Part shown: in pieces, positions 1 through 6,717 of the stretch
How positions within the stretch are numbered: position 1 is the stretch's first letter
Layout of the letters: every line of letters starts with the position of its first letter
Assembly (NCBI GenBank): GCA_963772845.1
Contig: CAVYYW010000037.1
Coordinates: 1-13,889, forward strand
DNA from: CAVYYW01 sp963772845
Lineage (GTDB): Bacteria > Bacillota > Bacilli > Bacillales > Sporolactobacillaceae
Length of the DNA stretch: 13,889 nucleotides
Direction of reading: 5' to 3'
Notes under the pieces: model-generated
The model's database searches: none
Seen by the model: the letters and a program-made list of their open reading frames with translations, nothing else
Told to the model about the DNA's origin: nothing
Program-made: the position numbers and the translations under genes

Positions 1-546
1 TACTCCAGTGCCTGGTGCTGTTGGCTCTCACTATGTCCGCTGATGAGGCTACTTGAATAAGTCCCCCGTAGACGTGGTTGTTGATTGCCGCTCTTGGCTC
101 TCGCTTTCCACGGGCACGGCCTCAGCTAACTTTGGAGTAGTTTCTGTTGCGCCAAAGTGGATCTTCGGACGCGTGCTGGTCCCGTCGGAGTCTCGCGCCC
201 TCCGCTTCAATCAACATGTTTGTTGTCAGATGGGGCCCTTTAAAAGTCATCTGGCTATAGATATTTCACGGCCATCAGCCAATTACATGGCGTCTCAAAT
301 TTTCCAGCAGCACAGTCAATGGTGGCAAAGGCATCTCGACCTTTAGCAATCCAGTGGTCTTTCAAGTCATCAGACCGAGTTATTGTTTGATTAAATCTTA
401 AGCAATTCAGGCAAGCTTCACTTTTCTTTGTCCAGTTCCGCCGCACAGCTCCTCGGGGTCACTTCGATTTTCTTTTAAAGTGAAAGAGCCACTTCTCCAG
501 AAAGTCTCCAGTGCCTTTCGGAGCTGACATGTGCGGCTTCACTTTT
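1..546. repeat. Gene-free repeat-rich flank downstream of gerQ
   Basis: No convincing gene is visible; the open frames here lack ribosome binding sites and recognisable domains. The stretch holds decayed dispersed repeats. Bases 59-191 are an inverted copy of 2031-2168. Bases 405-440 (AATTCAGGCAAGCTTCACTT and following) resemble 2249-2280. Bases 518-548 are one copy of a roughly 31-bp unit found twice more in the window and touching the gerQ stop codon. No intrinsic terminator for gerQ (stem plus T-run on the minus strand) is evident. Confidence 0.7.
59..191 (-). repeat. Dispersed repeat, inverted copy A
   Basis: Read on the minus strand, this matches 2031-2168 on the plus strand over about 135 bases. 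Shared blocks include ACGCGTCCGAAGATCCACTT, GCCCGTGGAAAGCGAG and GCGGCAATCAACAACCACG, followed by the end GGGGGACTT. The copies differ by scattered substitutions and small indels, so they are old. I recall similar GGAAAGCGAGC...ATCAACA elements as abundant intergenic repeats in Bacillaceae; no transposase is present, so mobility, if any, would have been in trans. Confidence 0.8.
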
Positions 547-548
547 CT
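518..548 (-). repeat. 31-bp repeat unit U1 abutting gerQ stop
   Basis: The plus strand reads TCGGAGCTGACATGTGCGGC then TTCACTTTTCT. It matches 2179-2208 (U2) and 2392-2422 (U3). On the minus strand the unit begins inside the gerQ TAG stop codon (547-549), so the gerQ transcript would run straight into it. U3 sits in the same relation to hemQ. Confidence 0.75.
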
Positions 549-1206
549 AGGCATATGGGTAGGAGTAATTTATCGGGCCTTTGAAGGTGATATAGTCTAC
601 ATAAATAAGAGGAATCAGATAGCGTGTTCCTTGAGGTCCGCCGTCGTTAATAATGACATGATCGCGTCCAGCTGCTTCAACCTCTCCCTTAAACACTTTA
701 GCATTCCATTCAGAGTTGTTTTCAAATGTACAATAAACAGTGGCGACTTTTTCAAGGTTGAGTCTTAAAATGTTCTCTATATAAGATTGCTGGTTGGCAG
801 GCAGCGGTAAGGATCCAGGCGGAGGCATCATTTGACCGCCTTGCCCTTGCATCGGCTGACCTGGCTGTTGCATCATTTGGCCGCCTTGCATTTGCATTGG
901 CTGACCTGGCTGCTGCATCATTTGACCGCCTTGCATTTGCCCACCAGGCATCATTGGATAGCCACCCATCATTTGCTGAGGTTGCATTCCTTGACCTTGT
1001 TGCCGGAAATCTGGATAACCACCAAAATCTTGAGGCATATATGGTATGCCGCCTTGCATTCCTCCCATTTGTGGATCCATTCCGTACTGTGACATCGGAT
1101 ACTGATAGCCCTCTGACGGTGAACCTTGGGAAGCCCCTCCTTGCTGGGACTGCTGCCGCTCTTCGGATTGCCACCCATCCTGTGGATTTTGTCTTTGCTC
1201 ACTCAT
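547..1206 (-). CDS. gerQ: Spore coat protein GerQ
   Basis: GerQ is a spore coat protein required for localising the cortex-lytic enzyme CwlJ, and in B. subtilis it is cross-linked by transglutaminase. The protein is 219 residues, longer than B. subtilis GerQ (about 180). Residues 1-136 are low-complexity, rich in Gln, Met, Gly and Pro, with a 15-residue tandem repeat at about 83-127. Residues 137-219 carry the conserved C-terminal domain (YIENILRLN, TFENNSEWNAKVFKG, AAGRDHVII, RYLIPLIYVDYITF, INYSYPY). ATG is at 1204-1206, with a GGAGTGA ribosome binding site at 1213-1219. Oddly, there is no lysine before residue 153, whereas B. subtilis GerQ is cross-linked through N-terminal lysines. No neighbouring cwlJ is in the window; flanks are repeats. 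Identification is secure from the C-terminal domain. Confidence 0.93.
   Translation of the reverse strand: MSEQRQNPQDGWQSEERQQSQQGGASQGSPSEGYQYPMSQYGMDPQMGGMQGGIPYMPQDFGGYPDFRQQGQGMQPQQMMGGYPMMPGGQMQGGQMMQQPGQPMQMQGGQMMQQPGQPMQGQGGQMMPPPGSLPLPANQQSYIENILRLNLEKVATVYCTFENNSEWNAKVFKGEVEAAGRDHVIINDGGPQGTRYLIPLIYVDYITFKGPINYSYPYA
826..960 (-). repeat. 45-bp in-frame tandem repeat in gerQ
   Basis: The plus-strand landmark CATCATTTG(A/G)CCGCC recurs at 826, 871 and 916, an exact 45-bp period, giving nearly three copies. In the protein each unit encodes a 15-residue block of the type GGQMMQQPGQPMQMQ. Because 45 is a multiple of three, copy-number change would lengthen or shorten the Gln-rich arm without breaking the frame. 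Confidence 0.9.
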
Positions 1207-1212
1207 GGAAAT

Positions 1213-1219
1213 TCACTCC
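1213..1219 (-). promoter_or_regulatory. gerQ ribosome binding site
   Basis: The minus strand reads GGAGTGA ending seven bases before the ATG at 1206, supporting this start. Confidence 0.75.
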
Positions 1220-1257
1220 AATCCAATTGATAATGTCGACTTCCCGACTCTCAGATC

Positions 1258-1288
1258 ATGTATATGTTTAAAGGCAGGCTTTTAATAC
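1258..1288 (-). promoter_or_regulatory. Possible sigma-E promoter of gerQ
   Basis: On the minus strand, GTATTAA (1282-1288) and CATATACAT (1258-1266) lie about 15 bases apart, loosely resembling the sigma-E -35 (ATATT-like) and -10 (CATACAHT-like) elements. gerQ is known to be mother-cell expressed under sigma-E in B. subtilis, which is the main reason for the call; the match alone is weak. Confidence 0.35.
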
Positions 1289-1588
1289 AAAAACGCTTTG
1301 AAAGTCTGCCGATTAACGATGACAGGGACCTCAAAGCGATGGTTATTAAATATTAATTTTTAAAGATATCGATTGTCGAGTTTGTTTTAACATCGGAGGA
1401 GGCTACTGAAAAAGTCTCTTTTTGTGCTTCGAGCCGAGTATTGGAAAGGTATCGCTTGGTGTGGGGCGGACCGTGAGCCACGCTTTAATCAAATACTGCG
1501 CTGCGGGGTGGCGTTTGGAGCCCATCAAGAACAGAAAAGCTGAATTGAGAGCATTATAAGTTGCCGTTGGAGCCCATTGTGCCTCTGT

Positions 1589-1678
1589 AACTCGAAAGGA
1601 TGGCCGTAAAGGAAGCGTTTAGGACCGTCTGAGACATGAAAACTCGAATAAATGGCCGTAAAGGTAGCGTTTAGGACC
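1589..1678 (+). repeat. Direct repeat pair with 52-bp spacing
   Basis: A 38-base block occurs at 1589-1626 and again at 1641-1678. Both contain AACTCGAA, ATGGCCGTAAAGG and AGCGTTTAGGACC, with about four mismatches between copies. It looks like a local duplication; no function is apparent. Confidence 0.85.
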
Positions 1679-1793
1679 AACCAAGATTCCCATTGCCAAC
1701 TAAATGCCGAACTGCCGGGAATGTTCGAGATTCCTCGAAAATACTTTTTGTTTCATTACAAAAAAGAAATACCCAAGGTTCTCTTGACCTCAA

Positions 1794-2050
1794 GGTATTT
1801 CCACTTTCTCATAGATTGCTTTGCCATTTTCATCGTGCGATGTGGTTCCAAAGACGTTATGTCAAGTCCTACGGAATCAGCGATCTAAGCGAGACCCCAC
1901 AGCGCAAAAGTTGCCTTGGCGCGAGGAGGCTCGCGGATCGCCCGCGGAAAGCGAGGGTATTTCCGCTTTCAAAGTATGGAATCCGCATTTTCTTCGTGCG
2001 ATATGAATTCAAGGATGCTGTTTCAAGTCCTACGGAACCAGCACGCGTCC
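1794..2050 (+). repeat. Direct repeat pair about 157 bp apart
   Basis: Copy one (about 1794-1887) and copy two (about 1950-2050) share GTATTTCC(A/G)CTTTC, TTTTC(A/T)TCGTGCGAT, and TCAAGTCCTACGGAA followed by CAGC. The second copy runs directly into dispersed element B, the first into the GC-rich element at 1888, so each copy is probably the 5' part of one larger unit. Confidence 0.75.
1888..1956 (+). repeat. GC-rich structured repeat element
   Basis: The segment contains GCGAGACCCCACAG, then GCGAGGAGGCTCGC (a small self-complementary stem), GCGGATCGCCCGC (a second stem) and CCGCGGAAAGCGAG. The last string is shared, with one change, by copies A and B. I recall this order of blocks as a very common intergenic repeat of Bacillaceae; its role is not established. 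Confidence 0.65.
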
Positions 2051-2168
2051 GAAGATCCACTTTGGCGTACAAAGAGACCATGCCAAAGTTAGCTGAGGGC
2101 GTGCCCGTGGAAAGCGAGCAGCCTAGAGCGGCAATCAACAACCACGACGACACCGGGGGACTTTTTCA
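2031..2168 (+). repeat. Dispersed repeat, copy B (inverted partner of A)
   Basis: Plus-strand partner of 59-191. Together the two lie in opposite orientation about 1.8 kb apart with gerQ between them. Copy B ends in GGGGGACTTTTTCAGC, an end-like sequence also hinted at near 1398 in the opposite direction. Confidence 0.8.
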
Positions 2169-2178
2169 GCCGACTTTG

Positions 2179-2208
2179 TCGGAGCTCCACGTGCGGCTCC
2201 GCTTTTCT
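2179..2208 (-). repeat. 31-bp repeat family, unit U2
   Basis: The plus strand reads TCGGAGCTCCACGTGCGGCT then CCGCTTTTCT, differing from U1 by a few bases. It follows directly after copy B. Confidence 0.65.
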
Positions 2209-2391
2209 TTGTCTAGTTACGCTTGCCAGCCCTTCGGTTCCTTCAGAGCTAATCAGGCAAGCTCGCTTTTCGCGACTCCAGTGCTTGGGAAAGAAGTCTG
2301 CAACCAAGTGCTCCTGCGTCTGCTAGTCATGCTTCGAAGCGGGATTCCTCGTCGCAACTCGTAGTCGTTCGAGATGTGATGCTCGTGCCTG

Positions 2392-2422
2392 TCGGAGCTG
2401 ACATGTGCGACTTCGCTTTTCT
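2392..2422 (-). repeat. 31-bp repeat unit U3 abutting hemQ stop
   Basis: The plus strand reads TCGGAGCTGACATGTGCGAC then TTCGCTTTTCT. It is two bases from the hemQ TAG stop (2425-2427). As RNA from hemQ it could pair GTCG with CGAC around a short loop, but no T-run follows. Confidence 0.75.
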
Positions 2423-2424
2423 TG

Positions 2425-3174
2425 CTACTCTACGCTGAGCATTTGTGAGAAGCGCTGCGGGTCAAGGAGGACACCAGTGTAAAAGGACCCGAATTCTCCG
2501 TACTGTGCACTGACTCTGTCAAAGCGCATTTCATATACTAGTTTCTTAAACTGAAGGACATCCTCAGAAAATAGCGTAACACCCCATTCCCAGTCATCGA
2601 GCCCAACCGATCCGGTGATGACCTGTTTCACTTTACCTGCATAGCTTCGCCCAATCATGCCATGGCTGCGCATCATTTCACGGCGCTCGTCCATTGATAG
2701 CATGTACCAGTTGTCATTGCCATCCCGTCGCTTGTCCATCGGGTAGAAAGAAGCGTACTTGGTTCTCGGCAGAATTGGCTTCAATCTAGCCTGAATGCGT
2801 GGATCCTCTGAAGGATCACTGTCTTTAGGTGCCATATAATTGCTAAGCTCAACAACGGAAACATAAGAGTAAGCGGGAATCGTAAACGCTGCTAGCCTTG
2901 TTTTATTAAACGCTGTTTCGATATCATTGAGCTCTGCCATTGTCGGTCTGAGCCACATCAGCATAAAGTCTGCTTTTTGTCCTACGATGGAGTAAAAGGC
3001 ATAGCTGCCCTGTTTTTGCTGCATGACGGTATCCCATTTATCAAGGAAAGCATTGAATTCCTGAATCGCTGCCTCACGCTCGTCGCTCGAGACGTTTTTC
3101 CATGAAATCCAATCAATTGTCCGGAAATCGTGCAGACAGTACCATCCGTCCAGTGTTTTTGCTGCTTCAATCAT
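2425..3174 (-). CDS. hemQ: Coproheme decarboxylase HemQ
   Basis: HemQ (chlorite-dismutase-like fold) decarboxylates coproheme to heme b, the last step of the coproporphyrin-dependent heme pathway of Gram-positive bacteria; it acts in the cytosol. The 249-residue length is normal. Visible hallmarks are EAAKTLDGWY at the N-terminus, Tyr144 in FYPMDKRR (the conserved catalytic tyrosine), His171 in MRSHGMIGRSYAGKVKQ (proximal heme ligand), VGLDDWEWGVTLF and YGEFGSFY near the C-terminus. ATG at 3172-3174 is chosen because AGGGAGTG (3182-3189) precedes it by seven bases. It is transcribed divergently from pta from a near-consensus promoter at 3202-3230. Downstream, repeat U3 touches the stop and no intrinsic terminator is seen. 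Identification is very secure. Confidence 0.97.
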   Translation of the reverse strand: MIEAAKTLDGWYCLHDFRTIDWISWKNVSSDEREAAIQEFNAFLDKWDTVMQQKQGSYAFYSIVGQKADFMLMWLRPTMAELNDIETAFNKTRLAAFTIPAYSYVSVVELSNYMAPKDSDPSEDPRIQARLKPILPRTKYASFYPMDKRRDGNDNWYMLSMDERREMMRSHGMIGRSYAGKVKQVITGSVGLDDWEWGVTLFSEDVLQFKKLVYEMRFDRVSAQYGEFGSFYTGVLLDPQRFSQMLSVE

Positions 3175-3201
3175 CCATTAACACTCCCTACAAAAATTCT
3201 C

Positions 3202-3230
3202 ATTATAAATATATCACATGATCGGGTCAA
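3202..3230 (-). promoter_or_regulatory. Sigma-A promoter of hemQ
   Basis: On the minus strand, TTGACC (3225-3230) and TATAAT (3202-3207) are separated by exactly 17 bases. The predicted start lies about 20 bases upstream of the ribosome binding site. Confidence 0.88.
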
Positions 3231-3320
3231 CCGCGAAAGCCCTGTTTAACGCAAAAAAATGAATAAGTTTTAAAACGTGTGACGGTGGTGTAGACTAGGG
3301 TCAGTGAAGGAGGTCATATT

Positions 3321-4292
3321 ATGACGAAATTGTTCGAAAACATGAAGGCAATTGTTAAAAAGGCAAAGCCTCTGATTGTATTCCCTGAAGGAGGAGACTC
3401 GCGCATTCAGGAGGCTGCTGTAAAGCTTGCCGAAGAAGATCTCTTAACACCTATCTTAATTGGAAAGATTGAAGCCATGCCTGATCCTATAAAACGTCTG
3501 ACAGAACAAGGACGCATGCAGGTCCGTTATCATTTAAATGAAGAAAAACGCGAAGAACTGGCCGAGGCTCTCGTTGCTCGCCGCAAAGGTAAAATCACGC
3601 TTGATCAGGCGATAGAATTGCTTTCTGACGAAAATTACTACGGAACCATGCTCGTTTACTCTGGTGCTGCGGATGGTCTGGTCAGTGGTGCCTGCCACTC
3701 AACGGCTAACACCGTCAGGCCAGCATTGCAGATCATCAAAACCAAGCCTGGAGTGAATAAGACATCCGGAGCTTTTATTATGGTAAAAGGGGAGGAGCAG
3801 TTGGTTTTTGCCGACTGTGCCATCAATATTTCACCAACATCTGAAGAACTTGCCGAAATTGCAATCGAAAGTGCTAGAACGGCAAGAGCTTTTGGCATTG
3901 ACCCCAAGGTGGCCATGCTCAGCTTTTCAACGAGAGGATCTGCAAAAGCGCCTGAAGCTGAAAAAGTGACTGAGGCCGTCAGAATCATAAATGCGGGCCC
4001 AGTTGATTTTCCTGTAGACGGTGAACTGCAATTCGATGCAGCCTATGTACCGGATGTAGCGAATAAAAAAGCGCCAAACTCTCAGCTTGAAGGGCGGGCA
4101 AATGTGTTTGTTTTTCCAAGCCTTGAAGCAGGTAACATTGGTTATAAAATGGTGCAGCGGCTTGGCGGTTTTGAGGCTGTCGGACCGATTCTTCAAGGTT
4201 TGAACCAGCCTGTAAATGATCTGTCGCGAGGGTGCTCAACCGAAGACGTCTACAACCTTGCTCTGATCACAGCACGCCAAAGCATGCAATAA
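3321..4292 (+). CDS. pta: Phosphate acetyltransferase Pta
   Basis: Pta interconverts acetyl-CoA plus phosphate and acetyl phosphate plus CoA; with acetate kinase it forms the overflow/acetate pathway in the cytosol. At 323 residues it is the short single-domain form typical of Bacillus. The C-terminal motifs are diagnostic: FPSLEAGNIGYKMVQRLGG, GPILQGLNQPVNDLSRG, and Ser302, Arg303, Cys305 and Asp309, whose spacing equals that of the active-site Ser309/Arg310/Cys312/Asp316 of the Methanosarcina enzyme. ATG follows AAGGAGGT (3307-3314) at good spacing. The upstream region has TAGACT at 3291-3296 but no convincing -35, so the promoter is uncertain. The gene ends at a strong convergent terminator (4323-4361). 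hemQ-pta adjacency is also found in B. subtilis. Confidence 0.97.
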   Translation: MTKLFENMKAIVKKAKPLIVFPEGGDSRIQEAAVKLAEEDLLTPILIGKIEAMPDPIKRLTEQGRMQVRYHLNEEKREELAEALVARRKGKITLDQAIELLSDENYYGTMLVYSGAADGLVSGACHSTANTVRPALQIIKTKPGVNKTSGAFIMVKGEEQLVFADCAINISPTSEELAEIAIESARTARAFGIDPKVAMLSFSTRGSAKAPEAEKVTEAVRIINAGPVDFPVDGELQFDAAYVPDVANKKAPNSQLEGRANVFVFPSLEAGNIGYKMVQRLGGFEAVGPILQGLNQPVNDLSRGCSTEDVYNLALITARQSMQ

Positions 4293-4322
4293 TAAGAACC
4301 GATGCCAACTGGGCAGTGCATG

Positions 4323-4361
4323 AAAAAGCCGAAGCGGGAATCCAACCCGCTCCGGCTTTTT
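4323..4361. terminator. Bidirectional terminator between pta and AKR
   Basis: AAAAAGCCG-A-AGCGGG (4323-4338) pairs with CCCGCT-C-CGGCTTTTT (4346-4361) around a 7-base loop, with one A/C mismatch. T-runs occur on both strands, fitting the convergent genes. Confidence 0.9.
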
Positions 4362-4362
4362 A

Positions 4363-5370
4363 TTATTTTTGCTCTTGATACTCTTTTCGGTTGGGTGGAG
4401 CCATAAATTCCGGTCCGACCGGATCTTTAATGTTTTTCTCAAGAATGGCATCGATGTCTTTTTGTGTCTCCTCATCAATATGGAAATCCATCATGTCGTT
4501 CACCGGTTCCACTTGCTTAGGGTTTCTGCCGCCCCAGAGAGCAATGCCGGCACCGGGCTGATCAAGGCTCCAGCGGACAGCCAGATCAAGGATTGATTTG
4601 CCATACCGTTCTTTTGCAAGCTTTTCAAGTTCATCAACCGCATTTAGATATTGGCTGAAGCGCGGCTCCTGGAACTTAGGATCGACGTTGCGCAGGTCAT
4701 CACCTTCGAAGGTACGGTCTTTAGACATTTTCCCGGACAGCAGCCCGCGGCAGAGACTGCCATACAGAAGGGTGGTCATCCCGTGTTCCTCACAATAAGG
4801 CAGGATGTCTTTTTCCATCTCCCGCTCAAATAAGTTATACGGGGGCTGCACAGTATGAAGAGGGGCAACGTTACGAAACGCGTCCAGCTGTTCAGTTGAG
4901 AAGTTGCTGACGCCAATTGCCCGAATTTTCCCAGCCTTATACAGATCATGCAAAGCTTCAGCGGTTTCCTCGATTGGAACGAGAGGATCAGGCCAGTGAA
5001 GCTGGTAAATATCAATATAATCCAGCTGAAGACGAGAGAGGGAATCGTCAATTTCTTTCTCGATCCGTTCTCTTGAGCCGTTGCGGATCATGTCATCGCC
5101 TTCCCATTCAAGACCAACTTTTGTAGCCACGTAAATATCAGATCGGTTGCCTTTTTCTTTAATTGCTTTTCCGACAATTTCTTCTGAACGTCCTGTGCCA
5201 TATCCCGGTGCAGTGTCAATCAAGGAAATGCCGTTATCAATCGCAGCATGGATGGTTTTAATGGATTCTTTTTCGTCTGTTCCGCCCCACATGGCTCCGC
5301 CAATTGCCCATGTGCCAAGCCCGATGCGGGAGGGTTTCATACCGGTATTGCTGATTTCAATATGTTCCAT
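4363..5370 (-). CDS. Aldo/keto reductase (YhdN/IolS-like)
   Basis: NAD(P)H-dependent oxidoreductase of the aldo/keto reductase superfamily with a TIM-barrel fold; the substrate cannot be told from sequence. It is 335 residues. The catalytic tetrad is complete: Asp52 and Tyr57 in LIDTAPGYGTGRSE, Lys84 in VATKVG, His125 in YQLHWPDP. Further family marks are GVSNFS and LLYGSLCRGLLSGK. The open frame extends upstream to 5445, but ATG at 5368-5370 is preferred because AAAGGATGAG (5378-5387) lies seven bases before it and the family N-terminus (MEHIEISNTG) starts there. It diverges from the flavin oxidoreductase gene over a 166-base region with repeated TTAAATGGTT-type motifs. B. subtilis YhdN-type enzymes are general-stress proteins, but I see no sigma-B promoter here. 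Confidence 0.92.
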   Translation of the reverse strand: MEHIEISNTGMKPSRIGLGTWAIGGAMWGGTDEKESIKTIHAAIDNGISLIDTAPGYGTGRSEEIVGKAIKEKGNRSDIYVATKVGLEWEGDDMIRNGSRERIEKEIDDSLSRLQLDYIDIYQLHWPDPLVPIEETAEALHDLYKAGKIRAIGVSNFSTEQLDAFRNVAPLHTVQPPYNLFEREMEKDILPYCEEHGMTTLLYGSLCRGLLSGKMSKDRTFEGDDLRNVDPKFQEPRFSQYLNAVDELEKLAKERYGKSILDLAVRWSLDQPGAGIALWGGRNPKQVEPVNDMMDFHIDEETQKDIDAILEKNIKDPVGPEFMAPPNRKEYQEQK

Positions 5371-5420
5371 TATGTGTCTCATCCTTTCAATAATGCCTTT
5401 TGGTATCAATTTCCTCTTTT

Positions 5421-5514
5421 TTAAATGGTTTAAACATGAAAGCAATATATTAGACGCTTAATGGTTAAACTTGCTAACATAGTCTAAATCAACGAAAAAG
5501 TATGAACCATTTAA
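5421..5514. promoter_or_regulatory. Divergent AKR/OYE control region with repeated motif
   Basis: The motif TTAAATGGTT occurs at 5421-5430, as TTAATGGTT at 5458-5466, and inverted (AACCATTTAA) at 5505-5514. A separate dyad TTAGAC (5450-5455) / GTCTAA (5482-5487) lies between. A weak minus-strand promoter for the reductase is possible: TTAGCA (5472-5477), 17 bases, TCTAAT (5449-5454); the middle motif falls in its spacer. These could be operators for one regulator of both genes, which is inference. I find no clear promoter for the plus-strand gene. Confidence 0.4.
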
Positions 5515-5536
5515 GTAAAAAAGGAGGCACAAAGCT

Positions 5537-6661
5537 GTGGAATTAGAAAAATCATTGCTTTTCAGCGCACAAAAAGTGAATGAAGATGTGATACAGAATC
5601 GCTGGGTAGTGGCACCCATGACACGAATCAGTGCTGAGGACGACGGGACCGCGAATAAGCGGATGCAGGCCTATTATGAGCGCTATGCCAAAGGCGGTTT
5701 TGGCGCCGTGATCACAGAAGGAATTTATACGGACAAAAAATATAGCCAGGGTTATTTTAATCAACCGGGGTTAGCGTCTGAGACCCACCGGGATGCCTGG
5801 AAGCCGATTGTCTCGACTGTTCAGCAGCATGAAACAAAAATGATTGCACAGCTGATGCATGCCGGCGGACAATCTCAGGGTAACCGTTATTCTGATAAAA
5901 CCGCAGCACCATCCGCTATTCCTCCAAAAGGCGAACAGCTTGGATTTTACGGAGGATCAGGTCCATTCATGACGCCGAAAGAGATGACGAAGGAAGAGAT
6001 TGATGAGGCAAAAGAAGGCTTTGTCAGTGCGGCACGCTATGCAAAGGAAGCCGGATTTGACGGTGTCGAGATTCATGGTGCAAACGGCTATCTTTTAGAT
6101 CAGTTTTTGACAGATTATCTTAATAAACGTGAGGATGAATACGGCGGATCGCTCGACAAACGGCTGCGTCTGCCTGTCGAAGTTATTCAAGCCGTCAGAA
6201 AAGAGACCGGGAAAGACTACATGGTTGGCATTCGCGTTTCTCAAGCGAAGGTAGCAGATGCCACTCATAAATGGGCAGGCGGTCAGAAAGATGCGGAGGT
6301 TATTTTTTCAGCGCTTGCCGAGGCAGGGGTGGACTATATTCATGTTACCGATGCTGATGGGGCTGCTCCTGGATTCGGAGAAGGGACGATGACAATGGCT
6401 GAAGCAGCAAGAACCTATGGCGATGTTCGGGTGATTGCGAATGGCCAGTTAAATCATCCTGAAACAGCGTTAAAAATGATTGAAGAGGAACAGACAGATT
6501 TTATCAGCTTAGCTACAGGTGCACTGGCAAATCCGGATTTCCCAAATCGGATGAGACAGGGTAAAGCATTCGACGAATTTAACTTCAAGGAAATCCTGCT
6601 GCCGCAAGCTGAAGTAAAAGATATAGAACTGGAAATGCCTGTTCTTAGCGGGAGAGAATAG
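5537..6661 (+). CDS. Old Yellow Enzyme-type NADH:flavin oxidoreductase
   Basis: FMN-binding TIM-barrel ene-reductase of the Old Yellow Enzyme family, close in size to B. subtilis YqiG; likely reduces activated alkenes or other electrophiles with NAD(P)H. It is 374 residues. Motifs: NRWVVAPMTR (22-30) near the FMN site, QLMHAGGQS (105-113), and EIHGANGYLLDQFL (178-191). In the last, His180/Asn183/Tyr185 match the His-Asn-Tyr active-site set of the family. YGGSLDKRLRLP (202-213), GIRVS with Arg233, and TGALANPDFPNR (327-338), which forms the FMN phosphate site, complete the set. The start is GTG (5537-5539), supported by AAGGAGG at 5521-5527. It is divergent from the aldo/keto reductase, and the two may share regulation. 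A strong hairpin terminator follows the stop closely. Confidence 0.94.
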   Translation: MELEKSLLFSAQKVNEDVIQNRWVVAPMTRISAEDDGTANKRMQAYYERYAKGGFGAVITEGIYTDKKYSQGYFNQPGLASETHRDAWKPIVSTVQQHETKMIAQLMHAGGQSQGNRYSDKTAAPSAIPPKGEQLGFYGGSGPFMTPKEMTKEEIDEAKEGFVSAARYAKEAGFDGVEIHGANGYLLDQFLTDYLNKREDEYGGSLDKRLRLPVEVIQAVRKETGKDYMVGIRVSQAKVADATHKWAGGQKDAEVIFSALAEAGVDYIHVTDADGAAPGFGEGTMTMAEAARTYGDVRVIANGQLNHPETALKMIEEEQTDFISLATGALANPDFPNRMRQGKAFDEFNFKEILLPQAEVKDIELEMPVLSGRE

Positions 6662-6672
6662 GCGAAAGCAGC

Positions 6673-6715
6673 AAGCCAAAGACAGCGGTGGTTCATACCG
6701 TGTCTTTGGCTTTTT
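6673..6715 (+). terminator. Terminator of the flavin oxidoreductase gene
   Basis: AAGCCAAAGACA (6673-6684) pairs with TGTCTTTGGCTT (6701-6712), extended by CGGT/ACCG across a bulged G, and followed by a T-run. It may also serve lipL from the other side, though the opposite T-run is poor. Confidence 0.9.
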
Positions 6716-6717
6716 AC

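Larger units (their letters stand above)
1390..2424. repeat. Gene-free repeat cluster between gerQ and hemQ
   Basis: Over 1 kb without a gene; bases 1289-1390 are plain AT-rich sequence. From 1398 (GAGGCTACTGAAAAAGTC, resembling the start of copy A at 45-64) the stretch is a mosaic of repeats. It holds a 52-bp-spaced duplication at 1589-1678, a direct repeat pair at about 1794-1887 and 1950-2050, a GC-rich structured element at 1888-1956, copy B at 2031-2168, and units U2 and U3. Long open frames here have no ribosome binding site and follow the repeats rather than a protein family. It is best read as a nest of degenerate non-coding elements. Confidence 0.7.

Noticed and set aside
53..346. 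Plus-strand open frame of 97 codons
   Set aside because: It lies on dispersed repeat copy A; its first half matches the minus-strand frame of copy B only because the DNA repeats. No ribosome binding site or known domain.
255..446. Minus-strand frame with a protein-like stretch (SDDLKDHWIAKGRDAF)
   Set aside because: I considered a transposase fragment, but no DDE motif or family match is visible, there is no ribosome binding site, and it overlaps repeats.
826..960. Regularly spaced repeats as a possible CRISPR array
   Set aside because: The 45-bp units are contiguous, in frame and coding, with no spacers between constant repeats.
752..1174. Long frames in other phases and on the opposite strand over gerQ
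   Set aside because: They are by-products of the 45-bp repeat and biased codons; the gerQ frame has the conserved domain and ribosome binding site.
1767..1800. Imperfect hairpin AAATACC...GGTATTT
   Set aside because: Seven plus four pairs around internal loops and no T-run; too weak to call a terminator or RNA element.
1693..2364. 223-codon plus-strand frame
   Set aside because: It runs through several non-coding repeats, has no ribosome binding site, and its parallel repeats follow the DNA repeats.
3268..3296. Promoter for pta using TAGACT
   Set aside because: A -35 of TTTTAA at 17 bases matches poorly, so I mention it only under pta.
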